Position numbers and translations under genes: made by a program. A DNA stretch of 64,000 bases, taken from the NCBI RefSeq assembly GCF_901709675.1, contig NC_051093.1, forward strand, positions 1,918,553-1,982,552, given 5' to 3'. The stretch's first letter is position 1; the number at the start of each line of letters is the position of its first letter. The DNA comes from Syngnathus acus (lineage: Eukaryota > Chordata > Actinopteri > Syngnathiformes > Syngnathidae). This document shows, one piece after another, positions 45,483 through 58,001 of this stretch. A model generated the notes under the pieces. It searched no databases, was not told the origin of the DNA, and was given only the letters and a program-made list of their open reading frames with translations.

Positions 45483-48400
45483 GCACGCACGCACACACAC
45501 GCATGCATGTTAGGCATTTGAGCAAACACGGCGCATGCTACAAAGATGTTTGAGGCACGAGAATGTAACTCAGCCTGGCTTTGTTTTTACGATTGCAGGC
45601 AATCATTCATCGAGTTCATGGTCACACAATGAACAACATTCAGTAGCTTCGATTTGGTGTCCTTGTGCCTGCCACAAAATCAAGCGAGACCAAAGAGTTG
45701 AGCTACAAACTGCAATTTGAATGAGAGCTCGTCGGAAAAGCCAGGAAAAAAAAGGAAAAAGCAATCATGAGCCGCACCTAGCCGCATCTACTTTGACTAA
45801 GTGTGAGTGCGTGAGGCCTCGGTTCTGTACAATTCCAAACGTTTTGACGGCGTTTGGGGTCGCCGAGGCCTTTCAACTTGGGATTCTTGTTTATTTGCAG
45901 CTTGTCTCCGCTTGTCTCCCAAACACAAGGGAGAAGGTCGATAAGTTATTATTGTCGCCATGACACATATGAGTGCTCCTGACATCACCCACAGTAGTTC
46001 AAGTGCCACAAAAAAAAAGGTTAGGTGCACTGTGAGGAGCAGTTGTCATGGTTACTATGTGGAGAAGAAGAACTGAAAACAAAAAGCAATAACCTGCTTG
46101 AGGTAGGTTCATCACTTGGGTGAACACTCTGCGGACTGTTTTTTTTTTTTTTTTTAATTTTCCTTATAGATTCAGAAAAGTCCTAACTGACAAGCAATGA
46201 TGCTAAAACTGAATAAACAAAATAATGTAATATCTTTAATACATTGGGTTGTAGTACAAGAGAGATGTTCTTGTCTTTTGAGTCCAAAGTGGTTCATTTG
46301 AAAATATTGATTTACTGGCTTGGATGAAAAAGACATTTGATTATGTCAACAGCGTGTGCTTTTATAAGGTATATATTTTTGAGCGCCATTTTCCTTTTTT
46401 TTGGGGGGGTGGAAGCTGGAACACAATGGCATTTCTTCTCATGTCAATGGGCAAAGACGATTCCAGGTACGTTTTGCGTTTCCAACTACAACAACTAGGG
46501 TGTCCTTTGTCTTCAAGAGGCAAACTCCTTCTTATCAAATGAAAAGGTTCCTCCAGAGTGAAACTCTCCTCTTATGTGGTCTTAAGGCAGAAAAAGGAAA
46601 AAAAGCAGGCTGGACGGATGGACGCGTGGAGTCGGAGTCTCCCGAGTAGAAGTTGAGCCTAAGCGGCGATCAGCGTGGGTGATGAATGCATTTGCCTAAT
46701 TGAAGCCAACGTGAGCACAACGAGCCGCTGCTCGCGGGAACGTGAGGAGCTATTATCCCCACCCCGGCGGACAGGCGAGAACGTGAAAAAGGCCAATTCC
46801 GAGAGTCACTTGAGGATGTGACTCTACAGGCCTGTAGAAGCTCGTTTCATGCAAATCAAAATAAATGCTTTATGTCGGCATATTGAAGGAGGCATATGGC
46901 TTTAAAACTTTGTTTGCTCGGCAAATTAACGTCTTCTTGTCTCCTCTCTCAGCATCAAACGTACGCGCTTATGTTTGGAGATAAGTTGACAACAAAGCTT
47001 GAGTCTGCTTTCATGACTTTTGAGGCGGTGTGAAAGCGCAACAGGAGCGAGCTGCCTTCAATGCAAGCACTCACACCAAACATGCAAAACAAATGGAAGT
47101 TTTGCACATTCAAACCAATGGCATGCAATGAGCTGAACATAGCTATCGGATTTCGTGGCCGTTACTGGATCATGCGAGCTTATTTGAAAAAATATGAGAT
47201 GGGGTTTGTTGATGATTTATTCAAGCAGAGTTGTCACTACACTGCAGAAAGTAATTCTCACTCGTGTATGTTCCATTCACAACGGCACGTATGCAATGTT
47301 TCTCATTTATTAATGTTTATCACGCGTGCTGTGCACAGTTGAGCATTTATTTATTCATGTACGGACACCACATACACTGCCGGCGCGGTTGATTAGCGCT
47401 CGCCTAACCAACAGAGATGAAAAGTAGCTGTTTATAGAAGTGAGAACATCTGAAAATAATTGATAAAATTAGTACGGTATAGTCATGCGCACAAAGAGTT
47501 TCACCGCTACTGTGAGTGTCTCAATTTGTTGCTTTTCGTAGATGATATTTGTTAGCCTGTTCGTGGCATTTTGCATTGTTAGCATTAAGCTAGCGGACAA
47601 AATGATTCCATGCAGGGGGGAAGCACCTGGGTTACGTGAGGCGTTCTACACGCAACCCCTCCAGTTTGTTTGTCATCAGCTGCGCCGCGGACTCGACAAG
47701 CTCTTCAGATCAAGAGAGTGAAAAGCCACAAATTGAAATTGAGCCTCAAGGGTCCAAACCTGAGGAGTCGTGCGCGGCGAGAAGGCAAAGACCGCAGGCG
47801 ATGCCGATGCGGAGCAAAGCTGCAGGGATTCCACCGCTGGCATTGACTTTTAATGCGGCTTCGCTCGTTTTTTTGGGGTTACGTTCTGCTTTTCATCAAT
47901 TTAGGGTGGACACACTCTTGACCTCTGCGCCGAGAGACCAGAACACTGCAGTCTGGAAAGCCTGCAAGGGTCTGCTAACACCGGCCATGACATTAGGTAC
48001 ACTCTGAATCAAACTAATTTTGAGACAAAGGCATTTACACATTGTGAATTTACACCGTGAAACAAGTTCTAATGAAAGGGCCCCCTAGCTTAATGCTAGT
48101 GACTGACATGCTAACTATTAGCAACATCTCTTTGGGTGAGACTTGATTTGGAAAATACATGAGACGTTCCTTTAGAACGCACTTTTATACAAAACGCAAC
48201 ATCATGTTTGTATTTACGATCGTTTTTTAGCTGTGTCTACCTTTCTCAAATTGCAGCATTCGGACAAAATGATGCTCACCGACGCCTCATCACAATAGCA
48301 GCACTTTAGCGTCTCCTTTGAGCGCTTCTCCATTTTGACTCCGGCGTGAGGTATAACGCTGCCCTCGATCGGCAGCAATAAAACCTGCCCGGCCCGCCGA

Positions 48401-49290
48401 GCATCTCCACGCGCAGAGGGATTGAGGAAACGTTATTTTTATCATGATTGAAAATGCAACTCGATACTGCCCCCATGGGAAATAAAGGCGAATTGGCTTT
48501 GACGGTTATTGTTTGCGCCCGACGTGGATAAAGATGGGGAGGAAAGCGCCGAGGTGGGACGCAAAGTGGGTCAGAGAACAAAAGCTCAGGTGCAAATGGG
48601 CCTCATTAGCTACACAGCAGCCACGCTCGCTTGCTCACTCATAGACGATGATCACGCACGTGCAACCTGAAAATAATCAACAAAAACATCTCCAGCATTT
48701 TCCTTTCCATCCGCACAACGTTTCTTGCAAGTGTGCCAGAAGAAGACAAACTCATAACCCGGGCATGGAAGAGCCGATGTGAAAAGTTCAGGTGGAAGCT
48801 GCGAGACAGTTTGTTGAGCAAAGCGCTCGAGGTTTGTGAATAATTTAACTCTGAGCGAGAGCGTTGTGCAGAAAATTGACGACTCGCGCGCAACACAATT
48901 TTTTTCACCCGCTCTCTCTTTACTTTGCTTCTCATTTATTTTTCTTGGGTTTTGTTGTTGTTGTTGTTTTTCATTTTGATTACGGTCCAGTTCTGCTGCA
49001 CGTCTTAATGATCCTACCCTTACTTTTTAAAAGTCATTTTTTGTTGGGTAGTTGTGTTTGCAGCACCTGTTGAGTTGCGCACTCGAGTGGGCGGAATACA
49101 TTTCATTAGCTGTGTGGGCATTTTTCCACTCTTTTCCATTCCGCATGCAGGTATCGGGTAGCGTCGGCTCCGAGATCTCATTATGAGCCACAGACGTGTG
49201 GCAAGCTCGTTATGCATTTTATTCCGACGCTTCCAAACGTCAACCTGTGCCCAAGTGGTGTCGCCAGGGTTTTGGGCCCCGCAACCGCTC

Positions 49291-49366
49291 TTCATTCATT
49301 CATTCATTCATTCATTCATTCATTCATTCATTCATTCATTCATCCGTTCGTTCATTCGTTCATTCT
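49291..49366. repeat. (TTCA)n microsatellite
   Basis: At least twelve clean TTCA units followed by mixed TTCG/TTCA units. Confidence 0.95.
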
Positions 49367-52300
49367 TTTTTTTCATTGGTCAGTTATGAATTCTGAATGG
49401 CAACAGATGGCTGATGATTTCTGATTGTGCCATCTAATCTGTGCCAGGTGACAAAATACGCAACTTTATCAGTGGCTAATGTAACAGTTAGGGTATAATT
49501 GAGGCGGATGAAACAGCAAACGGTGATTAACCCCATTGACCTACAGAGAGTTCGGATTTGAACCCGTGCCCGGAAACAAGCAGTCAATTTGTTTCCAGCG
49601 CCCACGGGGCAATTACGATTGAGTCGTTTAGTCTCCATCTATTAGCAACGCGTGCCCGTGCAAACAAGTGCGGCACATTGTGCTGAATTTACGTATTTAT
49701 TTTTTAGCTCAAAATGATGCATTGTTGCTCGTCTCTCTATGCTGCTGACATAGTATATTGACAGGCAGAGCAATTAAATGCCCTTCCACTAGATGACAGT
49801 AGGCACAATAATGCGCCGGCTGGATAAAACTTTGGAAGGACCATACGAGTTGATTCAAATGTTACTTCTGTTGAAAAGTTTCATAATTAGTCACAAGGTT
49901 GTACCAGTGTGCTTCATATCACTTGAGTTGGAAATGAAATTAGAATTGCAAAAACGCAGTACAAGAAAGGAGAGTCGTTACCCGGCCGAGGATGTAGCCA
50001 GCCATTTTCCGTTCACATAAAAATGCCAGCGAGTGTGACAGCAACTGTTATTTTGCCAGCCCAAAAAACACTACACTGAAATGACCACATATTGGAAATT
50101 GAAAAAATCTTGATAAATATTCAGTCACTGTCATCCATTTTAATTGCCTGCATGCAACTTTAATCTTTTCAATTTCATGTATAATTTGGCGGCGTGCTGC
50201 AAATCCATATAAAGAATGGCTTTTATCTGCCGCCTCTCCTTTGCCGGGGAAGGAACCATTTCTAAATGCATCCCCAACATCAATGCCTTGTCAAAGACAC
50301 TGCGAGGCTCAGCCCCCCGCCCCACCCCCACACACTTACCCTGCCCCCTCCCTGGCTTGTCGGCACACAAACCAAGGCTTTGACAATGACAGCTGTCCGT
50401 CCGGCGCTCCACACACTGAGCCCGAACATCCATCGTGTGACCACCATGCAGCAACTTGTGGCTCAAATTAGCAATGAGAGCAAGCCAGTGTGGGTCAGCG
50501 TTGACTTGGCAGCTCTCTCTGGCTCCCGCATCCCCTCGGGGAGGGGGGAGGGATAATAAAGAATCCGTGATGAGGATGTGCGAGGCCGAGAGGCCCACAA
50601 GAATCCAATAGCAGTGGGGGGGAGCAGCAAGTAGCGCACGCTCCATTTGCAAACACAAACATTTGGTTCTTCCACGTGTGAAAAAGGTGAAGCAGCATGC
50701 GGTTCATGAAACCAATCGTTCCTTTGTGATATTGTTGCGTTATTGTTCAATAAAAGCCTCGCTTCGGGTTCCGTCGGGTTAACCCGCAAAAAAATTGCTC
50801 CTGGATGAATTTAACAATCGCGGTACTGGAAAGTAGTTGCGGTTTCCTTTTTTGTCTGCTCTGATTTATTGAGACTTGCCGATGCCCGTCCGCCGATCAC
50901 GAAAGGCAAACATGTCTTGCGGAGTGAAACGCAAACAAAGCCAGTGTGAAAATCTCTCTGAGTCGCCCGGATTAGGTGGGATTAAATGTTCATAATGCAC
51001 GTGTGCGCAAGAGTTAGGTGACCTTCAGTCGTCAATACGAAAAACTGAAATCTCTTTCAGAAGTTTACCAAGTGAGAAGCACTCTTAGCATTGTTTCCCA
51101 TTGACAAAAATCTTTCGTCCTTCAAGACTCAAACGTCACAAAGTAAAATAAATCGACTTTGTGTGACACAATCACACAGGCCTTGGGCTGCACCTTCACT
51201 TTTAGTAAAAAGAAAAAAAAGATGGCAGGATGGAAGACGTTTCTATTCTTTCAAGCAAGTTCCCCACTGACGCCAGCTGTTATGACGCCGCCCGCCCGTC
51301 ATGGCCACCGGCAAACATTTCCGGAGTGGCGGGAGGCCGATTTGCTGTCGTCGTGAAAAGTCAAAGCGGTGGGCAATAAGAGCGAGTCGGAGGATGGCCG
51401 CGGGTCGCCTTCTGGCACCGGCGGGCATTAGCAACGGCAAGTCACACAGAACGCGGAGGTTTGGAAAAGACAGATTTGGCGACCATGGAAACTGTCGCCG
51501 GCGTCATCGGAAAGACACGCTTCCGTCAGTCAGAAGAAGGGGAGACGACGAGCAGGACAGCTTGACGCGGCCGAGACTTAAACGAGGGCTTGAGGAGCCA
51601 AACGGGCGTCACGTGCGTCACTGCATGATGACCTTGGCGTTCAATTTAACTCAATGAGGCTTTTCAGCACAAAGATGGATTCAAGTGATGAAATGTTGAC
51701 TCATGTTCTCCTCAATTACTGCAAGAGATGATTTTGCTGTCATCAACCTCAATAAGACTCTGAAGGGCTTTATCGGAGAAGTTACACTTTTTGAAAATCT
51801 TTGCAGTTCCCACATGGGAACGGGTTTGCTTGGGGCTCAAAAAATATGCCAGACCTGGTTTTCAATTTGAATTTTGAGTGCGACTCCAGACTTCCCAGAA
51901 TGAGCAATTTAGCGTCCCATTAGTCATGTTATATTAGGAATTGAGTCACGTAACGTTCAATTATTAGTGTGGCCTTAAATCTTCTTTTCCGAGGCTTAAT
52001 TCTAAATACCGTGCATCGCGGTGCGCACGTTTTCTTTCAATGCAAGTCTGAATGGGAGACAAGTCTCAAAAATGCGTCTCGCCAGAATAATCTCCTGCAG
52101 GATTGAACAAAAACTTGCAAACACTATTTATTATTCTCAACTCGCAAATGCGAAGGTTATTCTTTCTGCGAGTGGGTCCGATTTGAAGTTTTTGTACGAA
52201 GTGTATTTTCAGAGTAGAGCGAGGTCATGCCCGCAGTGCTCGCTTCCTGACTGATGCAAGTGTACTCTTTCTTTTTTTTTACTCAAGGGGTGCGAGGCTG

Positions 52301-53675
52301 CTGATGCCAAAAACGTGTGCAAGTTTCGGCCCATCTGCCTGAAACCTCGGCAGGTGTTGTTTGCGTTCATCCGAGCAACGCAGCCGCGCACGCACGCTCA
52401 AGCCGGGGGCGGCACGGCCAGCATATGTGCGACGGGCGACGCTTAATTCAGAGGGGCGCCAACATGCCCCCATGTGCTTGCTTGAGCTGCCTGCCATGCA
52501 TATGCACGAACAAGGAGAAAAAACGGCATCTTTTCCAGCAGAATTGTGTGAAGTCCAGTCACAGTTAGTTTAGCGGCGGCGGCAGCAGCAGCCTGGCTGC
52601 TGCGTGAGGAGAAAACTAACGTGCGCTGCACTCCGGTGAAGACAACTTGTTTTCATTTTGAGACACGATTCACAGATGACGAGCATCCTGCGTACGTGGC
52701 CGGACTTGAGCGCTTGTTTTTCTCCCCAACATTGTTTTGACGGTCGCTTGGGAGGGAGCAGATTACGACACCAGCAATTTGATGTCAAATGTATCAAGCT
52801 CCGCAATTGACAGGCCCTCGTTGCACAGTCTTGAAAAAGTCAAATGTGCCGCCCCGTCTCTGGCCCTCGACGAGGCTGCTGCTTTGCAACCGGTCCGGAT
52901 GACATTTGGCTTTTTTTTTTCAATCCGCAGGTGTGGACGCTGCCAAGGCGGTAGCGCCGCCCCCTGTCTCACCTCGGGGTCGGGCCAACAGTTGCTGAGC
53001 GCAGCTGGCCTACTTTTAGTCAAAAATCGGCTCTTTTGCTGACTTTTGTGTGCTTTCAAAGGACTTCTTCTACTCGAATTGATGTGCTTTTAAAAAGCAA
53101 CAATCTGTTTGCTCACAAGGAAGCACTCCTAATGAAGAAGGCGCAAAACAGTGATTCACTCACACGGCCGAGCGCGGATGGCGCAAGTGGGCGGTGCGTC
53201 CCTGCGGCAGCATGCAAATTACGTAACGTCAACCTCGTTTGTTGCCCGTTGCAGACGAGTCATTAGGAGCTGTGCGGCAGCGCAGCCAAAAGGAAAATTT
53301 AGACCAGCCAGCTCAAAGATCTCATTCAGCTTTGAGGAGAGGCAGTACCGGGACCTTCAGTGGGGACTTAGGAACAGGGGTGTGAAGACTTTGGATATCT
53401 AATGCAGTGCAGATTGTGTCAGCGCATAACTTGACATACTTGGCTGTTTGATGGTAGCTAAAACCAAACTTCAACACATTTATCGAGTAAGCATCTGTGT
53501 CACTCTAAACATGACAAAACGCATCGTAGCTCATTTTTTTTCCCATTCCTTCAACGTTAAGTTACAGGCAGACATGACCTTGAAACAGAATTGGATCCGC
53601 ATTCACTCGCCAACGATAATGCAACTCCCTGGCCACTACATTAGGAACAACTATACAAAATCTCGAGCTTGAATA

Positions 53676-53704
53676 AAAGGACCCACTTCAAAAATGGGTC
53701 CTTT
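53676..53704. repeat. small hairpin, 10-bp perfect stem
   Basis: AAAGGACCCA (53676-53685) and TGGGTCCTTT (53695-53704) are exact reverse complements with a 9-base loop. The preceding GGCCACTACATTAGGAACA resembles the end of a common fish MITE, so the hairpin may be part of a transposon end. Confidence 0.7.
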
Positions 53705-54095
53705 ATAAGGCTCGTTTTTAATCCATAGCTTTCATACTTTCAGTAATATTTTGATTTTCTAACCAGACGAGGAGCGGCGTGCGAACCAAACGGCCACTCC
53801 GAACGGGCAAGCCAGGACGACAATCGCACGGCGCTAATGACTTCTCACACGCAAATTTGTGAAAAACATGTTCCAGCAAGCAAGAGAACATCAAAAGCCA
53901 TACGTTGCCAATGAAAGCTGAGATACCAAGGTGGGAGAGGAGCGCATTTCAAACGCGATTGCTTGGTGGTCCTGGACAAACGTTGGCAGCAAAGCCTTCA
54001 CGTCAAACGCGTTCAAGTGCGTCAGTGGCGGAGCCAAAGTCTATTGATTCCAAATGCTAATTTTCTTCGACCGCCTCAAGGTAGCCAAAGTCAAG

Positions 54096-54859
54096 GTTCA
54101 TGTTAGGTTTATTCGCTGACCGAACAAATTTCAAGAGAAGAGCAACAGCAAACAAACCACAAGTGAGACAGAATATTAAGTCTTTTCTCGCGAGGAGTGC
54201 AGTACAGATAGCTTCACAACAATCTCACTACACTAAATATCTGTGTACACTCCCGCTCTTTTTATTTGGATTTTCCCTACCCACAATCGTGAGACAAAAG
54301 CCCCTAAAAGGGGAGGGGGAACGCATGTGGGCTTTGCCTCGTAAGGAAGAAATCACTAGGTGTTTACATACTGATAAGAACATGTGGGAAGAGGAATTTG
54401 AGTGGCCTGGATAGAGAAGAAAACCTTTGCCCTCTAGTCAAAACATAGCAAGGGATGCTTTACGACATTGTGTAGAATGGGACAAGCTAGGTTATTTATT
54501 ACTGGATACATACATTCCGACATAATCTTACGATCAAGATAGTTTGGAAAACCCTGACAATGATGGTCACTTGTAGGTTCATCTGAGGTGCAAGACAGCA
54601 ATGAGGCATGTTGTTTAACAAAGTGGTCTTTGCTAGAAAGGAACTGTCTCGGTAGATGTCTTCTTTTTGCTGAGTTGTCAGCTGCGTCCTGTCTGACCCA
54701 GCTGTAACCTCTCTCCTGACCCAGCCGTAACTTTTCTCTTCTGTGGTACATCATAAAAACAGCAAGGCCAAACAGCAAGCATATATTGCAGTAATATTGC
54801 GGTAAAGCATCGATTAGAGAACGCATGATAACATATATATACATTTTTCTAACAGTTCA
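54096..54859 (-). mobile_element. solo LTR with 5-bp TSD
   Basis: The element 54101-54854 (754 bp) has the inverted termini TGTTAG...CTAACA and is flanked by the exact 5-bp duplication GTTCA (54096-54100 and 54855-54859). Minus-strand orientation is suggested by an AATAAA near the minus-strand 3' end (about 54108) and a TATA-like AAATAAAAAG upstream. No internal retroelement genes remain, so it most likely arose by recombination between two LTRs. A 136-codon frame inside it has no recognisable function. Confidence 0.85.
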
Positions 54860-56364
54860 ATTTGTTCAAACTGATGTTTTCAGCTACCTTCAAATTTGAT
54901 TTCATTCAAGTCTAACAAGGAACGGAGATGTAATCGTCTGGTTTAAAGACGGGCTGACATCACAATATTGAAAACATTCAGTGGAGCAAAAGAAGAAGTA
55001 CGTCAATAATAAATGAATCACATGCTTCACTGAAAAATCAATTTCTAATAATAAAGTGTCTCAACACTTTTTGCTCTTTGTCCTCGCCAGTGTGCGTGTG
55101 TATTTTATTTATTTTTTTACACGTTTCCATACTCTCCTTTTGTTTGACGCCATTCAGCTCATCATGCAACGGCACCGTATGAGTCAGCAGCAGGATTTCA
55201 TATGCCGGTCACGTTTTGTGGACGATGTGTATTGCCGCAATCTTCCAAATGCCCCCTGACATGAACGGAGTAAGCGAAATGAATGTAATACGCATCTTCA
55301 TAACAGCCTGAAATGATCTTGTTGACTCAATCAGTTCTGCCCATCTGCACCAAATAATATACACCAGCGGATGGATATTAAGGATCCATTTAGGCTTTCC
55401 AGGAAATATCACACCTAACTAAAAAAACGGACTTGCATGGTGTTACTTCTACAAGTGCAGAAAACAGGAGATCTTGGCCTTAAAGGGACACTTGATTAGA
55501 ACAGTAGATAAAATTCAAAGCCTGGGGGCAGATACGATTCTAATTCAACAGCCGCCTTGCTTAATTAAAAAGATTCACCGTTGAGCAGTAGGGAGATGGA
55601 AATCAAAAATGCTCATTTACGTCAGGGACATTTGATATAACCAACAAATAAGAAGGGGCCCAAAGCAGAAGCTTGTGGCACTCCTTTATGGAAATTGAAC
55701 AGGTACTGAAGCTAATCCTGAGGTCATTTGAAAACGTGTGCTCTGACGCATTGACAAATGCGTTTGACAAACCGACAAAAGGAGAAGCACGGTGTGGAAG
55801 AGTGCCACAAGAAACCATCGATGCTCCTTTTGTAATTTGCACAAGCCGAGTAAATCTCCCTCTCGCTAAAGCAATCCTGGGCTGAAGTGTTTTACGTTTG
55901 CCGGCAAAGTCAAGCGAGGAGAAGCTTTGAATGGCGGCCTATTTGCTAACCCCTCCGCGAGTCAAGAGGATTAGAGAGGGAGCAGGAACTCGGCCGACGC
56001 TCACCAGTCGCCAGCATAAAAGGGAAATAACTCCGCCCCGTCAACTTTCAAGTCAGCCATGTCATCTCTCCTCTCAGGGGTCCTCAAGTTGAAGACGGTG
56101 AGAGAAAAGGTTGCCATGGAGATATATCTCGTCCGTCCTGGTCTCTCGGGGGACTTTCCATTCTGTTCCTTCGGCGGGCTTTTCTTGGCCTTTTGAACCC
56201 TTGTGACATCCGGCAATTCTTTGCGCCTGACATTTAGCCTGCGCTTTCTTGCCGGGAGATACGACACGGCGACCGCAAAGTTTTTCCGACCAAATCTTTA
56301 GGAAGCCGAGACCACATTTGACAATCTGCGTCCCGATGTGATATTCTTCACAGCAAGACAAACG
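54860..56364. other. intergenic, nothing recognised
   Basis: There are no supported genes, repeats or RNA genes in this stretch. Confidence 0.5.
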
Positions 56365-56560
56365 AGTGAAACAGAATAGAATAGAATAGAATAGATCTTT
56401 ATTGTCATTGTCATACATGTACAACGAAATTTAAAAAGTGCCAACCGATCGGCGCATGAGATAAAAAATAAATAGAATAAAAAGATAGAAAAATACAAGC
56501 TAAAAACCCACAGAAGAACATACACAAACAAGTCCCCCAACCAGTACACAACCCAAAATG
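56365..56560 (-). mobile_element. L2-like LINE 3' end
   Basis: On the minus strand the sequence reads AAATTTCGTTGTACATGTAT, then GACAATAAAGATC, then TTCTA tandem units (56372-56396 on the plus strand). This is the usual 3' end of fish L2/Maui-type LINEs. No reverse transcriptase coding sequence is left. Confidence 0.7.
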
Positions 56561-57899
56561 GTCAAATTCCAAAGTTTGGCCAGTTTACCACACGAGTCCG
56601 AGTGCAAAACGCTGCTCTCATGCTCCAAGCCGGATTAAAACAAACGCCAAAGATTACGATTACCGCTACAAGTGCTCTGGTGGCCTCGAAACGATCCTTC
56701 TTCTCAATCCAATTTATTTTATAAAGCACATTAAAAGAAAGTTGTGCCGGACGCCAATAAAAAGGTAAAATAGAGCATAACATGAAACCGCCAGCAGGAA
56801 ATAAAGGCTGTTTATGAGAAGGCAACAGAATTTGTAGAAACATAGAAGCAGAAAGTGCCAACGCTAAGAAAAACAAATTGTTTTCTAAAGGAGATTCAAA
56901 CGCAATGTTAGAAACTTTCTCTGGCCCGTATCAGATTGTCGCAAATTCACGGAATCACCGTCGCGCATTTCAAGCTGTAAAATAAATTATTTTTGGTTTT
57001 GAATTTTTTTTTCTTTTTTTACAGTATAAAGTGTCCCATTAAGGTTGACATTCAGTCAACCCTCCTAAGTCCAACACAATCTGTGATGCTGTTTGAGTGC
57101 CAAAACAATTTATCCCATCGGAAATCATATTTAGCAAATTAATTAGTTCCAGACTCAAAGTGTCACAAATTTGTTAATTAAAAGCAGGATTTTCTTCCTT
57201 AATTATCATAGGTCACCACTTTGTTAGATATATAAAAAAGAATCAGGTGAAACAACTCACCTTTATAAAATGATGCGAGAGCATGTCGCCGTGGTGACAT
57301 TTGGGAGCAAAGTGTTGCCTTGCATACTGACAACACATTTTAGGCTATCGCTGCTGCTCGTGCCTGCAGAAAAAACAAAACACAAAGAAAACACACAGTT
57401 GTCAAAAAACCCATGTCTTGTCATAATTGCGCACATGCCAGCATTTGTTAGAATTTTTGGATGGATTTTTCTGATTGATTAGATTGAGAATCCTGTTAGA
57501 GAGATGAGTGTTGCTTCATTTGTGGTACTTAACATTAAAAAGTGAATGAAAGCAACCCTGAGCATGAGGATGCATTCCACTAAGAGACTTGACGATGGCG
57601 CACAGGCTGCCGCGTGGAACGCGTGCGCGCACACACGCACCTCGCCATCATCCTCATCGTCATCCTCGTCATCATAATCCTCCTGCCTGCCTGCCTGCGC
57701 AGCTCGGTTGCGTGTCGGTGAGCACTCGCTGGGTGATGCCGGAGCGAGCAGGCACGCTGGCAACTTCTCTGCAACCATTTCTGGATCTTTTGGGTTTTTT
57801 TCCCCCCAGTGAAGGAAATATCAGCTGAGATGGTCATATTTAACCGAGCACGCGGATGTGTGATTTGTCAACGCTCCACTTTTGTTTTGAGCTCAGCAA
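56561..57899. other. region upstream of nptx2
   Basis: No gene is seen. An imperfect CATC/CCTC-rich tract occupies about 57640-57690. The distal nptx2 regulatory sequence would lie here, but nothing specific can be identified. Confidence 0.4.
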
Positions 57900-58001
57900 A
57901 CACTTGAATGGGCAAGGGTAAAAGTTGTTTGTAGCAGGAGTACCCCACCCCACCCACAGCCCGCCCGCCCGCCCCGATCCAGCCAACTTTCACGCGGCAG
58001 A
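57900..58001 (+). promoter_or_regulatory. presumed nptx2 promoter/5' UTR with GC boxes
   Basis: The 100 bases before the nptx2 start codon contain CCACCCCACCCAC and CCCGCCCGCCCGCCCC (about 57960-57975), which are Sp1/KLF-type GC boxes, and no TATA box. Coding exon 1 is also CpG-rich. This is consistent with a CpG-type promoter, but the transcription start is not visible. Confidence 0.45.

Larger units (their letters stand above)
43385..54095. other. long gene-free stretch with simple repeats only
   Basis: No coding region with a recognisable motif is present. The longest frames (47636-48007 and 50140-50658 minus) look random. Simple repeats are a poly-T at about 43618-43639, (GT)n at 44187-44230, (TA)n at 45465-45482, poly-T at 46139-46155 and (TTCA)n at 49291-49366. 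A 10-bp-stem hairpin lies at 53676-53704. Confidence 0.5.

Noticed and set aside
47636-48007. 123-codon plus-strand frame
   Set aside because: The composition looks random, with no domain, no splice signals that extend it and no repeat support.
49545-49620. B-box-like GGATTTGAACCCGTG, possible tRNA or SINE
   Set aside because: No matching A-box, cloverleaf or known SINE body surrounds it.
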